64,000 nucleotides of DNA, from positions 372,001-436,000 of the forward strand of contig NZ_AP022849.1 of NCBI RefSeq assembly GCF_011764485.1, read 5' to 3'. Under the pieces are notes generated by a model that had not been told where the DNA came from, ran no database searches, and saw only the letters and a list, made by a program, of their open reading frames with translations. Position numbers and translations under genes: made by a program. The DNA comes from Bosea sp. ANAM02 (GTDB taxonomy: Bacteria > Pseudomonadota > Alphaproteobacteria > Rhizobiales > Beijerinckiaceae). This document shows, one piece after another, positions 19,268 through 27,089 of the stretch (position 1 is the stretch's first letter; each line of letters starts with the position of its first letter).

Positions 19268-19891
19268 ATGTTGAGGAAGCTCATCCTCGCCTCCGCCAGC
19301 CTTCTCGCGCTGGCCGCCTTGTCCGGCACCGCGAATGCGCAGTCGCCCTACGGCTTCTATGTCGGCGCCGCCGGCGGCGGTGTTTCCGCCAGTGCCGAAA
19401 CCTCCGCGCTCCACGTCCCGAGCTTCGGCTCCACCGATCTCGGCATGAAGGGCTTCACCGGCGGTGGCTTCGCGGGCTTCGGTATCACGAGCTCGGGCAT
19501 CTACACCGGCATCGAACTGTCGTACGACTTCGCCAACGGTGAGCACAGCACTGTGCTGCCGGGCGTCGGCCTCCTCTCGATCGGCCGCGACCACACCTTC
19601 GGCGGTGCAGGCCGCATCGGCTATGCGTTCGACAAGGAAACGATGGTCTTCGGCAAGGTCGGGTACGCTTACTCGCACTACACCACGAAGGACCTCTTCG
19701 CCGGCCTCAGCGAGAAGAAGTGGCAGGGCGGCCTGAAGGTCGGCGTCGGCGTCGAGCGCGAGATCGCGGCGAATTTCGCGCTGCGCCTCGACTACGATGC
19801 GGACTTCGCTTCCCTCAAGCTGCCGGTCAGCGGGATCAACTCCGACATCGTCACCCAGACCGGAAAGGTCGGCCTGGCCTACAAGTTCTGA
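19268..19891 (+). CDS. Outer-membrane beta-barrel protein (Omp25/porin-like)
   Basis: 207-aa protein with a clear signal peptide (MLRKLILASASLLALAALSGTANA) and alternating amphipathic strands rich in Gly, Tyr and Phe (GFYVGAAGGGVSA, GGAGRIGYAFDKETMVFGKV, LRLDYDADF), ending in a C-terminal aromatic (AYKF) as expected for an outer-membrane barrel inserted by the BAM complex. This is the small 8-strand Omp25/OmpW-like group common in Hyphomicrobiales. AAGGAAAGGG lies just before the ATG. A TTGACA sequence at 19190-19195 may be its -35 box. Confidence 0.9.
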   Translation: MLRKLILASASLLALAALSGTANAQSPYGFYVGAAGGGVSASAETSALHVPSFGSTDLGMKGFTGGGFAGFGITSSGIYTGIELSYDFANGEHSTVLPGVGLLSIGRDHTFGGAGRIGYAFDKETMVFGKVGYAYSHYTTKDLFAGLSEKKWQGGLKVGVGVEREIAANFALRLDYDADFASLKLPVSGINSDIVTQTGKVGLAYKF

Positions 19892-19970
19892 TCAACTGAT
19901 CGGGACAGTGCGGGGCTCGGGTTTCGTGTCGTCTCCCATGGCCTCCTGAGCTCCGCACCTGCAACTTACA

Positions 19971-20741
19971 ATGACGACCGACCCATTCTTCGACAGCGCG
20001 GATGAAGACCAGGATGCCCTGGTCATTTCGATCGACGCCTTCGAAGGACCGCTCGACCTCCTCCTCCACCTCGTTCGCCAGCGCCGCGTCGAGATCGAGC
20101 AGGTCTCGATCCTCGCCGTCGTCGACCAGTACATCGCCTGGGTCCGGTCGGCGCAGAGCTTCAGGCTCGAACTGGCCGCAGACTGGCTCGTGATGATGGC
20201 CAATCTGGCCTACCTGAAATCGAAGATCCTTCTCCCGGCCCCCAAGGACGAAAAGGCTGCCGCCTCCGCGGTTGTCGAGGACCTCGCGGTTCGCCTCCGC
20301 CGCCTCGATGCGCTGCGCTCGATCGGCGAAGCGCTGATGTCCCGCCCGCGGCTCGGGGTCGATTGGTTCGCCTCCCCTGCCCTGGATGCCGCCAAAGGCC
20401 CTGGGAAGCGCCTGGACGCCTCTCTGCACGCAATCCTGTCCGCATACGTCCGGGAGGCGCGCTACACGCTCCAGCCCGCCCAGGCACCCGTCAGGAAGCC
20501 ACACGTCACCCTTTCGGTGGAGGAGGCGATCGCCGCGCTGGGTGACAGCTGGATCCCCGACGACCGGTTCGCCAGCATCCTGACGTTCGTCGACCGGGAA
20601 ACCTCGGTCGATATCATCCACGCCCGATCGAAGATCGCTTCGACCTATGTCGCAGCGCTTGAACTCGCCAAGCGCGGGAAGGTCGAAGTCCAGCAACAGG
20701 ACCTCGCGATCGGCATCAAGAGCACCGGAGGCGCAAGATGA
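19971..20741 (+). CDS. scpA: Segregation and condensation protein A (kleisin ScpA)
   Basis: Kleisin subunit that bridges SMC heads in the bacterial condensin. The family signature is complete: FEGPLDLLLHLVRQRRVEIEQV (quoted as FEGPLDLLLHLV), QYIAWVRSAQ, LVMMANLAYLKSKILLP, and a C-terminal winged helix (VTFVDRETSVDIIHARS region). Length 256 aa is normal. The stop overlaps the scpB start by 4 nt. No smc gene is in the window, so this pair must act with an Smc encoded elsewhere or has another partner. Its presence on a probable plasmid near parA is noteworthy. Confidence 0.92.
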   Translation: MTTDPFFDSADEDQDALVISIDAFEGPLDLLLHLVRQRRVEIEQVSILAVVDQYIAWVRSAQSFRLELAADWLVMMANLAYLKSKILLPAPKDEKAAASAVVEDLAVRLRRLDALRSIGEALMSRPRLGVDWFASPALDAAKGPGKRLDASLHAILSAYVREARYTLQPAQAPVRKPHVTLSVEEAIAALGDSWIPDDRFASILTFVDRETSVDIIHARSKIASTYVAALELAKRGKVEVQQQDLAIGIKSTGGAR

Positions 20742-21310
20742 GCGTTCAGACGGCTGCTAACGTCGCTGAGGCCGCACTCCGCAGTGCTCCTGGCCCGATG
20801 CCCGAGGACGAGCTCTCCAGGCTCCTGGAGCCGCACGGGGCCCCTCCCCTGCATGACGTTCTCAGCCTCCTCGCCTCCGAATACGAAGGCCGTGGGGTCC
20901 AGCTCCACCAGTCGCAACTTGGCTGGTCTCTCCGGACCCTCGTGGAGGCATCGGACCTGGCGCGAGAGCTCGCTGAAGAACCGCTGCGGCTCACACGAGC
21001 GGCTCTCGAAACCCTCGTCACGATTGCCGTCTACCAGCCTGTGACGCGCTCCGAAATCGAACGAATCCGCGGTGTCCAGCTCTCGCCGGGCATTCTCGAC
21101 GTTTTGCTTGCATCCGATCTCGTGCGTCCGGGCCGACGGCGCGACGGCCCGGGACGCCCGCTGACCTGGGGCACGACCGAGGTTTTCCTCGATCACTTCA
21201 ACCTTGCCGGGATCTCGGATCTGGCTGCTTTCGAGCGCGCCCGCGATGCCGGCCTCCTCACCCTTCCTCCAACCCGCGCCGACGCCGGCGACGACCGTGA
21301 GACCTTGTGA
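20738..21310 (+). CDS. scpB: Segregation and condensation protein B (ScpB)
   Basis: Partner of ScpA made of two winged helices: residues about 10-85 (EAALRSAPGPMPEDELSRLL, LLASEYEGRGVQLHQSQLGW) and 90-165 (ALETLVTIAVYQPVTRSEIE, RGVQLSPGILDVLLASDLVR, RRDGPGRPLTWGTTEVFLDH). The motif GRPLTWGTTEVFLDHF is the conserved ScpB C-terminal sequence. At 190 aa it is a compact version. Overlaps scpA by 4 nt and the next gene by about 4 nt, so the three are one operon. Confidence 0.92.
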   Translation: MSVQTAANVAEAALRSAPGPMPEDELSRLLEPHGAPPLHDVLSLLASEYEGRGVQLHQSQLGWSLRTLVEASDLARELAEEPLRLTRAALETLVTIAVYQPVTRSEIERIRGVQLSPGILDVLLASDLVRPGRRRDGPGRPLTWGTTEVFLDHFNLAGISDLAAFERARDAGLLTLPPTRADAGDDRETL

Positions 21311-21669
21311 TGACCACTCTTTTCACCGCTGAAGAGCGCGCTCGCATCGACGCTGAATTTGACCGCCTCGAGGCGCTCGCGACCGAAGAAGGCAAATCAA
21401 TCGACCGAGCTGCCGCCATCCTCCGCCATCATCGTACTGCACGCGACGCTGTCCGGGTTGGTGTGAGCGCCCGCATGCGCTTTTCCGACATCGCGCCGCT
21501 GATGATCCGCTGGGCCCGCTCACACGGATCGCCGGAGCTCTACGCGCAGCGTCTGCTGGCCCAGGTCCTCAACGCGGCCGGCCTTGGGAACGTGCTGGAT
21601 TCCCGTGCTATCGGCGGCGATTTCATCGTCTTCGCCGTCAAGAACCTGCGCACGATCCGGCAGGGCTAG
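21310..21669 (+). CDS. Hypothetical protein (119 aa) coupled to scpB
   Basis: The ATG at 21310 overlaps the scpB stop (TGATG), so it is translated together with the condensin subunits. The protein is helical and soluble, with LRHHRTARDAVRVGVSARMRF and SDIAPLMIRWARSHGSPELY. No family recognised. The tight coupling suggests a role tied to ScpAB, but this is inference from layout. Confidence 0.75.
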   Translation: MTTLFTAEERARIDAEFDRLEALATEEGKSIDRAAAILRHHRTARDAVRVGVSARMRFSDIAPLMIRWARSHGSPELYAQRLLAQVLNAAGLGNVLDSRAIGGDFIVFAVKNLRTIRQG

Positions 21670-21677
21670 GACCGCGA

Positions 21678-22277
21678 CTAGGCTAGGCTCAGCGCGATTC
21701 CGCCAAGGTTGACCGAGTAGGCTTCCGGGACTCCGCGTGGCCCTTGGTACAAGGCCTGGGAGCGGAGTGTCCCGATCAGAAAGCCGCCTGCCCGAGCCTC
21801 GCCGTCGACATTGATCAGCTCGATTTCAGGGCTCTTCCAGCTGTCCTTCCGGAAGTTGAAAACCGCCGGCGGTTCGTCGAAGTGCCAGAAGGTCAAACGG
21901 ACCTGGTCGATGTGCTCGACAACGATGCGGTTCGAGGCCCTGTCATCCTTCAGATCGAAGCGGACTTCGAGCATCTTTTCCGAGGTGCCGAGGGTCGGCT
22001 CCACGCCTCCATAGGCAAGGACCGCGTCCTTCTGCTCCTTCGTCATCTTGAACGGGACGAGCGCGATGCTCACGGACGCGGAGTTGCGGTGAAACCAAGC
22101 GACCGTATCGCGGAACGCAACGCGATCGCTGCCGCGCGCGGCCGATGCCTGCATCTCGTCATTGCCGGGTGTACAGCCGAGCGTGCTCGCCGCGACAAAT
22201 CCGGCACCGACTCCGAGGATTGTGCGTCTGCTGGCAAGCAGCTTCCGCGATTCGTGATTTCGGCGTAGCAAGTCCAT
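21678..22277 (-). CDS. Tat-type lipoprotein, function unknown (199 aa)
   Basis: The N-terminus has a twin-arginine signal and lipobox: SRRTILGVGAGFVAASTLGC, with the cysteine at about residue 35. The mature part is a beta-rich domain (ASVSIALVPFKMTKEQKDAVLAY, with VRLTFWHFDEPPAVFNF later) without recognised catalytic residues. It converges on the scpAB operon. An inverted repeat at 22332-22375 lies in its upstream region. Export through Tat implies folding or cofactor binding before transport, which is inference. Confidence 0.78.
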   Translation of the reverse strand: MDLLRRNHESRKLLASRRTILGVGAGFVAASTLGCTPGNDEMQASAARGSDRVAFRDTVAWFHRNSASVSIALVPFKMTKEQKDAVLAYGGVEPTLGTSEKMLEVRFDLKDDRASNRIVVEHIDQVRLTFWHFDEPPAVFNFRKDSWKSPEIELINVDGEARAGGFLIGTLRSQALYQGPRGVPEAYSVNLGGIALSLA

Positions 22278-22331
22278 TCGGGAAGCCTAGCTCAGAACGT
22301 CAGTTGCGCAATGGAATGATGGATTCTTCAC

Positions 22332-22375
22332 GCAATCCTTGCTCCGCGACCGACAGGCTTGATAGCAAGGATTGC
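22332..22375. repeat. 12-bp perfect inverted repeat upstream of the lipoprotein gene
   Basis: GCAATCCTTGCT (22332-22343) and AGCAAGGATTGC (22364-22375) form a perfect 12-bp inverted repeat with a 20-nt spacer, 55 nt before the minus-strand start at 22277. It could be an operator or the terminator of an antisense transcript. No T-run follows either arm. Confidence 0.5.
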
Positions 22376-22859
22376 AGGGCTCCGCCCGCTTCGCAGAGGT
22401 GCTGATGAACCCGCGGTCGAAGTGAACCGTCGCGTCGGAGCGCCCTGAAGCTTGAGCCAAGGCATCCGCGGATTCGCGTGATCGAGGTCATCCAACGAAC
22501 CACGGCGAAGTTCGAGACACCTGCCCCTCACGTTTCGGAACTTTGACCCCGCCATCCATGCCTCAATTCGGCCTCGCCCAGCCGCCGGCAGCGTGCTTTG
22601 CACAGACATTTTCATCGCAGGGCCGCCAAATGACCCTGGAATGATCGCCGTTGTTTCGTCTAAGCCGTTGTTTTGACGTTGCTTTTCAGCCGTCTAACTG
22701 AAGCACCGGAATCCCCTCAAAATCGGGCTTTAGGCTCTCGGGACTGGCTCAACGCCCTGACCTCCGTCGCGATCGGCCCTTTTACCCGGCTCCGCTCCTC
22801 CCTGTCGCGAGGCTCGGGCACTGCCGCGTCCGGGACGCGCTCATCTCTGACGGGAGCGA

Positions 22860-23561
22860 ACCCTAGCGTCGAATAGCGTCGAGAAGTGAAGCATCGCGTC
22901 CACTAGACGCGCGTCACGTACGGAACTCTGCCGTCCCCTCGCCTACGCGTGCCTCGCCGACGGGAGAGTTTGAAATCCTCCCGCATCCTTCGGGACAGGT
23001 CGCGCTCGTCCCCTCGCGGAGCGTCCAGTTGGAGAGGCTCTCCGAGGGGACGGGAGCGAATGCGTCTCTCCCGTTCGATATGCTTTCCTCCCGACCGGTA
23101 GGGAACGCGCCAGTCGGCTAGAGTTGGCGCCGCTATCTGACGCTCTCGTTCTCTCGCCTCCCATCCCATAGGCTAGCGTCCCATACGATCTCGGTCCCTA
23201 TCGTCCCGTTCGATACCATACGCTCTCCTAGGCTCGGCTATCGTCGCGTTCGCTCCACTCGCGTCGCCTATCCTCGGATAGGGGATGATATCCGATGGGA
23301 TGATATCCGATCCTATCGTTCGGGATCATCCCCTATCCGACGATCTCCTCCCGTTCGATAGGGGCCGGTAGAGTACGCGTTGCTCTCGCCCCATATGATC
23401 GCCTATCGTCCGCAATGGGAGGAGTGCGTCCCAGCTCGAACTCACTCCTCCCAAACGCTCCCGACGCCTACCAAATCCGATCGAATCGAAGCCTATCATT
23501 TACCCGTCGTTAACCATTTGGCCTCACAAAGAGGCTCGGCGAACGCGCAGGAGGCTCAGCG
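22860..23561. promoter_or_regulatory. Repeat-rich non-coding region before parA (candidate centromere/parS)
   Basis: About 700 nt without a convincing gene, dense in short related words. CCCGTTCGATA occurs at 23070-23080, 23205-23215 and 23350-23360, with variants elsewhere. GGGATGATATCCGAT is tandemly duplicated at 23282-23296 and 23297-23311. A perfect 16-bp inverted repeat, TCGGATAGGGGATGAT (23274-23289) and ATCATCCCCTATCCGA (23325-23340), brackets the tandem copies. TAGCGTCGA is repeated at 22864 and 22874. The stretch 22376-22859 holds nothing I can identify. Position just before parA suits a plasmid partition site and parA operator. Confidence 0.6.
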
Positions 23562-24248
23562 ATGCCAGTAATTTCAGTAGCTTCGCCAAAGGGCGGCTGC
23601 GGCAAAACCACGAGCTGCCTCGTCCTGGCGACCACTTTGGCCGCGGGCGGCGCTACGGTGACCATCCTCGATGCGGACCCAAACCGCCCCATCGTTAACT
23701 GGAAAAGCCGCGATCAGACCCAAAGCACGGTCAATGTCATCGGTGACGTAACCGAAAAGAGCATCATCAGCGCGATCGAGGAGCAGGCCGCTAAGGTCCA
23801 GTTCGTCTTCATCGACCTGGAAGGCACGGCGTCTCTGCTGGTTTCTCGTGCGCTCAGCCGCTCCGACGTGGTCGTCATCCCGATGCAAGCGAGCGCGGTG
23901 GACGCGCAGGAGGCCGCCAAGGCTCTCAACCTGGTCCGGGCAGAGGAAGAAGCGTTCAAGCGCGAGATCCCCCACCGGGTTCTCCTGACGAGGACCAACA
24001 CGGTCGTGAAGACCCGCAATGAACGGATGATCCTCGACGAGCTTCGCTCCCAGAACATCCCGATGCTGACGAATCACCTCAACCAGCGCGTTGCCTTCTC
24101 CAGCATGTTCACCTGGGGTCAGACTCTCGAAGAGCTGGACGAGGAGCGCGTCAACGGCCTGCAGGCCGCTCGCGACAACGCCCGCGAGATCGCAAATGAG
24201 CTCGTTGAACTCGTTATCGCCTCGCAGCGCAGCGAGAAAGCCGCATAG
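23562..24248 (+). CDS. ParA-family partition ATPase
   Basis: 228-aa Walker-type ParA ATPase (type Ib-like small form). The deviant Walker A KGGCGKTTS lies at residues 10-18, the A' motif VTILDADPNRP near 36, and Walker B-like FVFIDLEGTAS near 84. There is no N-terminal HTH, so autoregulation would need the partner protein. AGGAGG precedes the ATG by 8 nt. It is followed after 11 nt by a 128-aa protein that is the probable DNA-binding partner, and preceded by the repeat field at 22860-23561. Confidence 0.9.
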   Translation: MPVISVASPKGGCGKTTSCLVLATTLAAGGATVTILDADPNRPIVNWKSRDQTQSTVNVIGDVTEKSIISAIEEQAAKVQFVFIDLEGTASLLVSRALSRSDVVVIPMQASAVDAQEAAKALNLVRAEEEAFKREIPHRVLLTRTNTVVKTRNERMILDELRSQNIPMLTNHLNQRVAFSSMFTWGQTLEELDEERVNGLQAARDNAREIANELVELVIASQRSEKAA

Positions 24249-24259
24249 GGAGACCAACG

Positions 24260-24646
24260 ATGACGGCGGAACAAACAAAGAAGCCCCAGGCCAGCTTCGG
24301 GCTAGATCGGGTCGCGCAGATCAAGCCATCTGCGCCCCGCAGTGTGCCCGCAGAGCTGGCTGATCGTGTTGGTCGCGAAATGGGTTTCGTCAGCCGAGAA
24401 GGGGCGGAGGCGCCGGAAGCTCCGGCTGCGGCGCCGGTGGAGGTTGTGCCGGTGACGCGCGCAACCAAGAAGGTCGCCCTGCGCCAGCCCACCGATATCG
24501 TCGAGCAGCTCAACATGCGTCTCTACCTGAAGGACATCAATTCCTTCATCGAGCACGCGCGGGAAATGCGGCTCTCGTACAAGGACCTGTTCGGCGACGT
24601 CTGGCGGTACTACCAGCAGAACAAGCTCGACAAGGCCGAGGGCTAG
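24260..24646 (+). CDS. Small ParA-partner protein (candidate centromere-binding protein)
   Basis: 128 aa: a flexible basic/proline-alanine N-terminal half and a C-terminal helical part (LNMRLYLKDINSFIEHAREM, RLSYKDLFGDVWRYYQQNKL). Small, non-ParB partners with this arrangement follow many short plasmid ParA genes. The gene is 11 nt downstream of parA. DNA binding is inferred from context; no canonical ParB or ribbon-helix-helix motif is certain, though the RQPTDIVEQLNMRLYLKDI segment could form one. Confidence 0.75.
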   Translation: MTAEQTKKPQASFGLDRVAQIKPSAPRSVPAELADRVGREMGFVSREGAEAPEAPAAAPVEVVPVTRATKKVALRQPTDIVEQLNMRLYLKDINSFIEHAREMRLSYKDLFGDVWRYYQQNKLDKAEG

Positions 24647-24906
24647 TTCCGACGCTCTGCTCGCCGGCGATCGACCGGGAAGCTGACCACACTTTGCGTC
24701 GCTCTAGCCCTGTGTTGAGAGCGACGCGCGCGCCCCGTGCTCGTGAGAACGAAACGGCCGGCTACGGGATGCCAGGAAATCAGGCCCTGCTTGAGCGCAA
24801 GCTCGCGAATGGCCACCGTCGACGGTCGATCCGTCCGGCCTTCTTCGACGTCACCGACCCGCACCACGCATTCCAGCGCGGCGCAAACCTGTTCCTCGTC
24901 GCGCAT
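24643..24906 (-). CDS. Small hypothetical protein (87 aa) downstream of sigma factor
   Basis: Begins with ATG 24906 after a GAGGTGG ribosome-binding site, 30 nt downstream of the sigma factor stop. The segment VAIRELALKQGLISWHPVAG resembles a winged-helix strand-helix unit; the C-terminus is Arg-rich. It may be co-transcribed with the sigma factor. Function unknown. Confidence 0.5.
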   Translation of the reverse strand: MRDEEQVCAALECVVRVGDVEEGRTDRPSTVAIRELALKQGLISWHPVAGRFVLTSTGRARRSQHRARATQSVVSFPVDRRRAERRN

Positions 24907-24935
24907 GCACCACCTCGCGAATCGGCCTGCTCCAG

Positions 24936-26429
24936 CTATAGCAGCTCGGCGAGATCCTGCGAACGACGGTGCGCCTTGAGCTTTGACAGCGCCCGGACCT
25001 CGATCTGGCGGACACGCTCCCGCGTCACACCGAAGCCATCCGCTACCTGCTCAAGGGTGTGCATCTCCGTCACACCGATCCCATAGCGCATCCGAACGAC
25101 GCGCTCCTCGCGAGCCGAAAGCGAGAGCATCGAGGCCGACAAGAGACGACGCAGCTCGCTTTGAGCCGCTATCGCATCGGGGGAGGGGCTGTGCCTATCG
25201 ACGACCAGGTCGCCGAGCGAGTTGTCCCCGTCATCCCCGATCTTCATATCCAACGAGACGACGTCGCGAACGAGCAACCCGATCCGGCGGACCGTCTCAA
25301 CCGGAACCCCGGATTTGACCGAGACCTCATCGTGAGTTGGTTCCCGGCCCAGCTGATCCCGGAGCCCCTGCGTTGCCCGCTTCACCTGCGAGGCCTTTTC
25401 CGCAGTGTGCACCGGGACGCGAATGGTGTGCGCCTGGTCGGACAGCGCTCGCGAGATAGCCTGGCGGATCCAGAACACGGCATAGGTTCCGAACCTGAAG
25501 CCGCGCGAGGCATCGAACTTGTCGATCGCCCGCATCAAACCGATGTTGCCCTCCTGAACGAGATCAAGGAGCCGGAGGCCTCGTTCCACGAGAGGCCAGG
25601 CGACGGAGACCACAAGCCTCAGGTTGCACTCGGTCATCTCCTGCTTCGCCGTTTTCAGCTCCAGCCTCGCGTGCGACAGAGCCTCCCGCGCCATCGAGTA
25701 ACGGCCGAAACTCATTTGCCAGCAGCCAAGAGCACGGTTGACCTCGTCGACGCTTGCCGCGCACGCCGGCGACAGGCCTGCCAAACGCGAGAGCGTGTCA
25801 TCTCCCGAGCTTCCGGGACGACGCCGCCAGGTCGCGACGAAGTCGATCCGAGCCATCCCGACCTCGGAAGCCACCCGAATGAGTGTTCGTCCGATCCCTT
25901 CGATCGGCTCCGAAACCACATCGAACGGCTTCAGCAGCTCCTCGAGGCGAAGAGCATCGATACGCGCAGCTACCCACCGCCCGGCCATCACGCGCGACTG
26001 CTCGTCGATATCGCCGGCGGACGACATCATCGCCAGTGCGTCGAGGAGCAGATCTCGGAGCTCGCTTGATGGCTCAGCTGGGGCAGGGGAGGGCGCATCT
26101 AGATCGGCCGCGTCCGGATCGACCGGCGCCTGCGCTTCCCGGAGCGCGAATATCGTTTCCAGTCGCAGCTTCTCCGCTACGACTTCATCGATCCATTCCT
26201 GGATGACGGAGACGCAGAGCCGAAGCCGGAACAGCTCGAACAGAATGCGGGTGCGAGCAGAGTCCATGCGGATGGCCAACGCCAACTCACCCTCGCGCGA
26301 GAGAAGCGGCTTGCGTCCGATCTCGTTCAGGTAGAGCCGTGTCGGATCCTGGCTGTCGCGGAGCGCGACAGCATCCCGCTTGACACGGGCACGGGAGAGT
26401 TCATCCCGATCTCCGATTTTTGCGTCCAT
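24936..26429 (-). CDS. RpoD-like sigma-70 family factor (plasmid-borne)
   Basis: Sigma-70 family protein with region 1.2 (QDPTRLYLNEIGRKPLLSRE), region 2 (ECNLRLVVSVAWPLVERGLR, LLDLVQEGNIGLMRAIDKFD, GFRFGTYAVFWIRQAISRAL), region 3 (LGREPTHDEVSVKSGVP) and region 4 (EERVVRMRYGIG, TLEQVADGFGVTRERVRQIE). An insertion of about 180 residues separates regions 1.2 and 2, as in RpoD non-conserved regions. I start at ATG 26429 (MDAKIGDRDE) rather than 26483. It would direct RNA polymerase to a promoter set resembling housekeeping promoters, probably for plasmid genes or stress. Confidence 0.9.
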   Translation of the reverse strand: MDAKIGDRDELSRARVKRDAVALRDSQDPTRLYLNEIGRKPLLSREGELALAIRMDSARTRILFELFRLRLCVSVIQEWIDEVVAEKLRLETIFALREAQAPVDPDAADLDAPSPAPAEPSSELRDLLLDALAMMSSAGDIDEQSRVMAGRWVAARIDALRLEELLKPFDVVSEPIEGIGRTLIRVASEVGMARIDFVATWRRRPGSSGDDTLSRLAGLSPACAASVDEVNRALGCWQMSFGRYSMAREALSHARLELKTAKQEMTECNLRLVVSVAWPLVERGLRLLDLVQEGNIGLMRAIDKFDASRGFRFGTYAVFWIRQAISRALSDQAHTIRVPVHTAEKASQVKRATQGLRDQLGREPTHDEVSVKSGVPVETVRRIGLLVRDVVSLDMKIGDDGDNSLGDLVVDRHSPSPDAIAAQSELRRLLSASMLSLSAREERVVRMRYGIGVTEMHTLEQVADGFGVTRERVRQIEVRALSKLKAHRRSQDLAELL

Positions 26430-26542
26430 CGTTGGCGAGCTCCGCAGAACACCTGGAATCGTCGCGATTCCGATGCGTCCCACAAGAAGAACCTACGATG
26501 GATTCCTTGGACCGCGAAGAAATGTGGTGATCGGGGGCCGTG

Positions 26543-27085
26543 TCAGTTCGCTCGTTTGAAGGACTTATCGTCCAGCACATAGCGGTCGAAGCCCTTGTCG
26601 TGGATCAGCGCAAGCTCGTACCGCTCTGTCCCATCTGGCAGGACAACCTTCCTGCGCCCGACTTCAAGGGCATACGCGTCGAGCGCGCGGTGCCAGTTCT
26701 CCCCGTCAAAAACGTAGACGAGGACCCGGGGCCCGTCGGACGGCCCGCTGAACGTCTTCTTCGAGTCGACGATCCTCGGGAAGAGGACGAGATCAGCAAA
26801 GCCGTCGCCCGTGACGTCGATGAGCGCGTAATCGGTCAACCCGATCTGCGATGCTCCTTCCTCCTGGGCGAGCGGCAGGACGAAGTGCTCGTGCACCATC
26901 TTGGTCCGCTCTTCCTCGGGCCAGTCGCCGGTCTGGATCGTCTCGAAGCCGGCAGCCTTGGACGCGATTTCGTCAGGTCCGACCTCGACCTCCAGATCTG
27001 GTGGCTTGGGGTCGAAGAAGAACTGAGCGTGCCCGGGCAGGGGCGCCAGCATGGCTAGCGCCAGGGCAACGGAAGCAAGCCGCAT
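26543..27085 (-). CDS. Exported hypothetical protein (180 aa)
   Basis: Signal peptide MRLASVALALAMLAPLPGHAQ, then a mature domain with LIDVTGDGFADLVLFPRIVD. The D-x-T-G-D-G-x-x-D string resembles an FG-GAP/EF-hand-like calcium loop, so calcium binding is possible. It lies 4 nt after the extensin-like gene in the same direction and is probably co-transcribed and co-exported with it. No enzymatic motif seen. Confidence 0.78.
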   Translation of the reverse strand: MRLASVALALAMLAPLPGHAQFFFDPKPPDLEVEVGPDEIASKAAGFETIQTGDWPEEERTKMVHEHFVLPLAQEEGASQIGLTDYALIDVTGDGFADLVLFPRIVDSKKTFSGPSDGPRVLVYVFDGENWHRALDAYALEVGRRKVVLPDGTERYELALIHDKGFDRYVLDDKSFKRAN

Positions 27086-27089
27086 CAGG

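Noticed and set aside
22328..23169. Several frames of 60-95 codons in the parA upstream region
   Set aside because: Composition is dominated by Arg/Ser from repeated words; repeats run through all frames, which points to DNA function.
22860..23561. CRISPR array
   Set aside because: Repeats are short, unevenly spaced and partly inverted; no regular spacer length and no cas gene.
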